From Ehretia macrophylla (Eukaryota > Streptophyta > Magnoliopsida > Boraginales > Ehretiaceae), in assembly GCA_037974665.1 (NCBI GenBank), contig CM075775.1, positions 40,016,152-40,080,151 of the forward strand: a stretch of DNA of 64,000 bases. Direction: 5' to 3'. Below the pieces are notes generated by a model, which was not told the DNA's origin, searched no databases, and saw only the letters and a program-made list of their open reading frames with translations. Made by a program: the position numbers and the translations under genes. Below are positions 59,301-64,000 of the stretch, one piece after another. Position 1 is the stretch's first letter. Each line of letters opens with the position of its first letter.

Positions 59301-61124
59301 ACGGCTCACGACGTACGATCCGGGATGTAAAAACAATCCAAAAGAAGAAAAGTATACCGAATTTGATGAAAACATTCGATTTTGGGCTCCGAAAATAGGT
59401 GCATCCGAGCAGACTTGCTGCCCCCGTCGTAGAGCTCTTGGAGAGCTTTCCAACGGTATGCTGTGCACCACATAACTCCTTACGGATCAAAAGTTATAGG
59501 CACCAGAGCGACGGAGACCTGGTCCCAAGCCCCACACCCACAGTTTGCGGGCCCAGCCTCTACTTGAAGCGAAGTTGTCTTGCCCAAGGTGCCATGGGAT
59601 TTGGTAATCGATATGTGATGGATTAGGTTGTCGTCCTTTTCATGGCGTAGGACATACGACCCGGGACGGAAAAACAGCGCAAAAGAAGAAAAGTGTCGCG
59701 AAAATGATGAAAATGTTCGATTTTTGCTCCGAAAATAGGTGCAACCACATAGGCTTTTAGCCCTCGTCGTAGAGCTCTCGGAGAGCTTTCTAACGGTATG
59801 CTGTGCGCCGCGTAACTCCTTACGAATCAAAAGATATGGGCACCGGAGCGACGGAGACCTGGTCCCAAGCCTCACGCCCTCTATTTGGGGGCCCAGCCTT
59901 TACATGAAGTGAAGTTGTCTTGCCCAAGGTACCGTGGGATTCGGTAATAGAAATGTGATGGATTATATTGTCGCCCTTTTCGCAGCTCACGAAGGACGAC
60001 CCGGGACGGAAAAACAGCGCAAAAGATGAAAAGTATCCTGAAACAGATGAAATCATTCAATTTTGCGCTCTGAAAATAGGCGCAGCCGAGTAGGCTTGTT
60101 GCCCCCGTCGTAGAGTTCTCAGAGAGCTTTCCAACGGTATGTAGTGAGCCGCGTAACTCCTTACGGATCAAAAGTTATGGGTATTGGAGCGACGGAGATC
60201 TGGTTCTAAGCCCTATGCCCTCGGTTTTCGGGCCCAACCTCTACGCGAAGTGAAGTTGTCATGCCCAAGGTACTGTGGGATTCGGTAATAGAATCTGATG
60301 GAATACGTTGTCGTCCTTTTCGCGGCTCACGATGTAAGACCCGGGAAGGAAAAACAATCCAAAATAAGAAAAGTTTCCCGAATCTGATGAAAACATTTGA
60401 TTTTGGGCTCCGAAAATAGGTGCAGCGGAGCAAGCTTGATGCCCCCGTCGTAGAGCTCTCGGAGAGCTTTCCAACGGTATGCTGTGTATCGCATAACTCC
60501 TTACGGATCAAAAGTTATGGACACCAGACCAATAAAGACCTGGTCCCAAGCCCCACGCCCTCGGTTTACTGGCCCAGCCTCTACGTGAAGCGAAGTTGTC
60601 TTGCCCAAGGTGCCATGGGATTCGGTAATAGAAATGTGATGGATTAGGTTGTCATCCTTTTCGCGTCTCACGACGTACTAACTGAGATGAAAAACCAGCA
60701 TAAAAGAAGAAAAGTGTCCCGAACCTGATGAAAATGTTCAATTTTGTGCTCCGAAAACAGGCGCAGTCGAGTAGGCTTTTTACCCCTGTTGTAGAGTTCT
60801 CATAGTGCTTTCCAACGGTATGCTGTGTGTCACGTAACTCCTTACGGATCAAAAGGTACCATGGGATTCAGTAATAGAAATGTGCTGGATTAGGTTGTCG
60901 TCCTTTTCGCTGCTCACGACGCACAATTCGGGACGTAAAAATAGTCCAAAAGAAGAAAAGTGTACCGAATCTGATAAAAACGTTCGATTTTGGGCTCCGA
61001 AAATAGGTGCAGCCGAGTAGACTTGCTGTCCCCATCGTAAAGCTCTTGGAGAGCTTTCCAATGGTATGCTGTGCGCCACATAACGCCTTACGGATCAAAA
61101 GTTATGGGCACTGGAGCGACGGAG
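53914..61124. repeat. 8-monomer higher-order repeat with a short monomer (2.63 / 2.63 / 1.95 kb)
   Basis: The joint 'gatcaaaaggtacc', where about 96 bp of a monomer is absent, occurs near 56271, 58903 and 60852. The spacings are 2,632 and 1,949 bp, which differ by two monomers (683 bp). Other private words recur at the same spacings: 'gtgtcgcgaaaatgatg' at 55114, 57743 and 59693, and 'gtatcccaaaactaaag' at 54091 and 56720. The unit is seven full monomers plus one of about 245 bp. The third copy lacks two full monomers. Confidence 0.82.
56270..56543. repeat. Short satellite monomer (about 245 bp), first of three
   Basis: A full-monomer phase is skipped from 'gatcaaaag' straight to 'gtaccgtgggattcgg', removing about 96 bp including the usual 'gacctggtccc' register mark. 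Sister copies begin near 58903 and 60852. The same joint in all three shows that one event was then amplified. Confidence 0.85.
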
Positions 61125-64000
61125 ACCTGGTCTCAAGCCCCACGTCCTCGGTTTACGGGCCCAGCCTCTACTTGAAGCGAAGTTATCTTGCCCGAGGTGC
61201 TATGGGATTCGGTAATAGAAATGTGATGGATTAGGTTGTCGTCCTTTTCACGGCTCATGATGTACGACCCGAGACGGAAAAACAGCGCAAAAGAAGAAAA
61301 GTGTCTCGAAACTGATGAAAACGTTCAATTTTTGCTCCAAAAACAGGTGCAACCATGTAGGCTTTTAGCCCCCATCGTAGAGCTCTCGGAGAGCTTTCCA
61401 ACGGCATGTTGTGCGGTGCGTAACTCCTTACGAATCAAAAGATATAGGCACCAGAACGACGGAGACTTGGTCCAAGCCCCACGCCCTCTGTTTGGGGGCC
61501 CAGCCTCTACATGAAGTGAAGTTGTCTTGCCCAAGGTGCCATGGGATTCGGTTATAGAAATGTGATGGATTAGGTTGTCGTCCTTTTCGCTGCTTACGAC
61601 ACACGACCTGAGATGGAAAAACCGCGCAAAAGAAGAAAAGTATCCCAAAACTGATGAGAACGTTTGATTTTGGGCTCGGAAAATAGGCGCGGCTGAGTAG
61701 GCTTTCTACCCCAGTCATTGAGATCTCAGAGTGCTTTCAAACGGTATGTTGTGCGCCGCGTAATTCCCTACGGACCAAAAGATATAGGCACCGGAGCGGT
61801 GAAGACCTGGTCCTAAGCCCCACGCCCTCTGTTTGGGGGCCCAGCCTCTAAATGAAGGGAAGTTGTCTTTCCCAAGGTGCCGTGGGATTCGGTAATAGAA
61901 ATGTGATGGATTAGGTTGTCGTCCTTTTTGCGGCCCACGACGCACAATCCGCGACGAAAGAACATTGCAAAAATAAGAAAAGTGTCCCAAATTGATGAAA
62001 ACGTTCTATTTCGGGCTCTAAAAATAGGTGCAGCCTAGCAGGCTTGCTGCCCCTGACGCAAAGCTCTAGGAGAGCTTTCCAACGGTATGCTATGCGTCGC
62101 GTAGCTCTTTACGGATCAAAAGTTATGGGCACTGGAGTGACGGAGATCTGGTCCCAAGCCCATGCCCTCGGTTTGCGGGCCCAGCCTCTTCGTGAAGCGA
62201 AGTTGTCTTGCCCTAGGTACTGTGGAATTCGGTAATAGAAATGTGATGGATTAGGTTGTCGTCCTTTTCGCGGCTCACGACGTACGACCCGGGACGGAAA
62301 AACAACGCAAAAGATTAAAAGTGTCCCAAAACTGATGAAAACGTTCGATTTTGGGATCCAAAAATTGGCGCAGCAAAGTAAGCTTGTAGCCCCCATAGTA
62401 GAGCTCTCGGAGAGCTTTCCAACGACATGTTGTACGCCGCATAACTCCTTGCGGATCAAAAGTTATGGGCATTAGAGCGACAAAGACCTGGTCCCCCGCC
62501 CCACGCCCTCAGTTTGCTGGCCCAGCCTCTACGTGAAGCGGAGTTGTCTTGCCCAAGGTGCCATGGGATTCGGTATTAGAAATGTGATGGATTAGGTTGT
62601 TGTCCTTTTCGCGGCTCACGATGTACGACCCAGGATGAAAAAATAGCGCAAAAGAAGAAAAGTGTCCCTAAACTGATGAAAATGTTCGATTTTGGACTCC
62701 GAAAAGAGGCGCAACCAAGTAGGCTTGCTGCCCCGATCGTAGAGCTCTCGGAGAGTTTTCTAACGTTATGGTGTGCGCCACGTAACTTCTTACGGATCAA
62801 ACGTTATGCGCATCGGAGTGACGGAGACCTGGTCTCAAGCCCTACGCCCTCTGTTTGTGGGCCCAGCCTCTACGTGAAGCGAAGTTGTCTTGCCCAAGTT
62901 ACTGTGGGATTCGGTAATAGAAATGTGATGGATTAGGTTGTTGTCCTTTTCGCGGCTCACGACGCACGATCCGGGATGGAAAAATATCGCAAAAGAAGAA
63001 AAGTGTCTCGAAACTGATGAAAACATTTGATTTTGGGCTCTAAAAATAGGCGCAGCTGAGCAGGCTTGCTGCCGTTGTCGTAGAGCTCTCAAAGAGCTAT
63101 CCAACGGCATGTAGTGCACAACGTAACTCCTTACAGATAAAAAGTTATATGCACCAGAACGATGGAGGCCTGGACCCAAGCCCCAAACCCTCGGTTTGTA
63201 GGCCCAGCCTCTATGTGAAGCGAAGTTGTCTTGTCCAAGGTACCGTGGGATTCGGTAATTGAAATGTGATGGATTACGTTGTCGCCCTTTTTGAAGCTCA
63301 CGATGTACGATCCGGGATAGAAAAACAGCGCAAAAGAAGAAAAGTATCCTGAAACATATGAAATCGTAAGATTTTGCACTCTGAAAATAGGCGCAGCCAA
63401 GTAGGCTTGCTGCCCTCGTCGTAGAGTTCTCAGAGAGCTTTCCAACGGTATGTAGTGAGCCGCGTAACTCCTTACGGATTAAAAGTTATGGGTATTGGAG
63501 CGACGGAGATCTGGTTCTAAGCCCTATGCCCTCGGTTTTCGGGCCCAGCCTTTACGCGAAGTGAAGTTGTCTTGCCCAACGTACTATGGGATTCGGTAAT
63601 AGAAATCTGATGGAATAGGTTGTCGTCCTTTTCGCGGCTCATGACGTACTACCCGGGAAGGAAAAACAGTCCAAAAGAAGAAAAGTGTCCCGAATATGAT
63701 GAAAACGTTCAATTTTGGGGCTCCGAAAATAGGTGCAACGGAGCAAGCTTGATGCCCCCGTCGTAGAGCTCTCGGAGAGCTTTCCAACGATATGCTGTGT
63801 GCTGCGTAACTCCTTACGGATCAAAAGTTATGGACACCAGACCAATAAAGCCCTGGTCCCAAGCGCCACACCCTCGGTTTGCTGGCCCAGCCACTACGTG
63901 AAGCGAAGTTGTCTTGCCCAAGGTGCCATGGGATTCGGTAATAGAAATGTGATGGATTAGGTTGTCATCCTTTTCGCGGCTCACGACGTACGAACCGAGA

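Larger units (their letters stand above)
47666..64000. repeat. 341-bp satellite, block 6 (runs off the window)
   Basis: About 48 monomers, with register marks from 47781 to 63850 at steps of 339-342 bp. The only exceptions are three steps of 586-587 bp, each made of one full monomer plus one short monomer of about 245 bp. The block is organised in higher-order repeats: a 12-monomer period (marker monomer at 48121, 52211 and, after extra copies, 62145) and a later 8-monomer period between about 53.9 and 61.1 kb. The dyad AGCTCTC-N-GAGAGCT is present in most monomers. Open frames of about 60-114 codons on the minus strand come from the repeat and change frame every monomer. Confidence 0.97.

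Noticed and set aside
446-64000. CENP-B-box-like word CGTTGGAAA on the minus strand of each monomer (from 'tttccaacg').
   Set aside because: Only the middle of the mammalian box matches. The essential flanking bases of the binding core (TTCG and CGGG) are not all present, and plants are not known to use the same box in this way.
47666-64000. CRISPR-like regular repeat-spacer pattern.
   Set aside because: The whole 341-bp unit is repeated with no unique spacers, and the setting is a plant nuclear genome.
1-64000. Host protein-coding genes, tRNA or rRNA genes.
   Set aside because: None were recognised on either strand. Every stretch longer than about 300 bases is accounted for by satellite or LTR-element sequence.

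Overview
The window is plant nuclear heterochromatin and holds no recognisable host gene. It has two components. The first is a tandem satellite with a monomer of about 341 bp, near the length of two nucleosomal repeats, totalling roughly 26 kb in six blocks. The second is long-LTR Ty3/gypsy-type retrotransposons inserted into that satellite and into each other, totalling roughly 38 kb. The LTR families, the initiator-Met-tRNA primer site, the Tekay/Del-like chromovirus polyprotein and the satellite length point to an angiosperm. The species cannot be told from the sequence. A pericentromeric or other heterochromatic location is an inference.

Layout. 1-445: piece of a family-1 LTR. 446-4857: satellite block 1. 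4858-8448: family-1 solo LTR on the minus strand (TSD ccaac). 8449-12325: satellite block 2. 12326-14535: family-3 solo LTR (TSD aaggt). 14536-15036: satellite block 3. 15037-33857: family-2 element with 2.74 kb LTRs and a short non-coding interior, split by a family-1 element at 18015-29950 that carries gag-pol fossils. 33858-34832: satellite block 4. 34833-35298: a second copy of the family-2 LTR tail, fused to satellite exactly as at 33857. 35299-35647: satellite block 5. 35648-47665: family-1 element with 3.6 kb LTRs and a perfect TSD (gcagc). 47666-64000: satellite block 6, with higher-order repeats.

Relations. The satellite was present first. The family-2 element entered it, and the family-1 element at 18-30 kb later entered the family-2 element. 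The end of the family-2 LTR was then copied together with neighbouring satellite, so the array kept recombining after the insertion. The array has a higher-order period of 12 monomers (about 4.09 kb), visible on both sides of the insertions, and a later 8-monomer period marked by a short 245-bp monomer. Hand alignment of about 430-bp samples gives LTR pair differences of roughly 3-6 percent, mostly transitions. This suggests insertions on the order of one to a few million years old under commonly used plant rates, with methylation-driven decay inflating the figure.

The least expected signal is in the LTRs. Three families with otherwise unlike LTRs share a leader segment of about 200 bp and two small hairpins whose stems change on both sides while pairing is kept. 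The non-coding family-2 element has the same segment, the same hairpins and the same primer site. It may therefore have been mobilised by a family-1-like partner that recognised this leader RNA.
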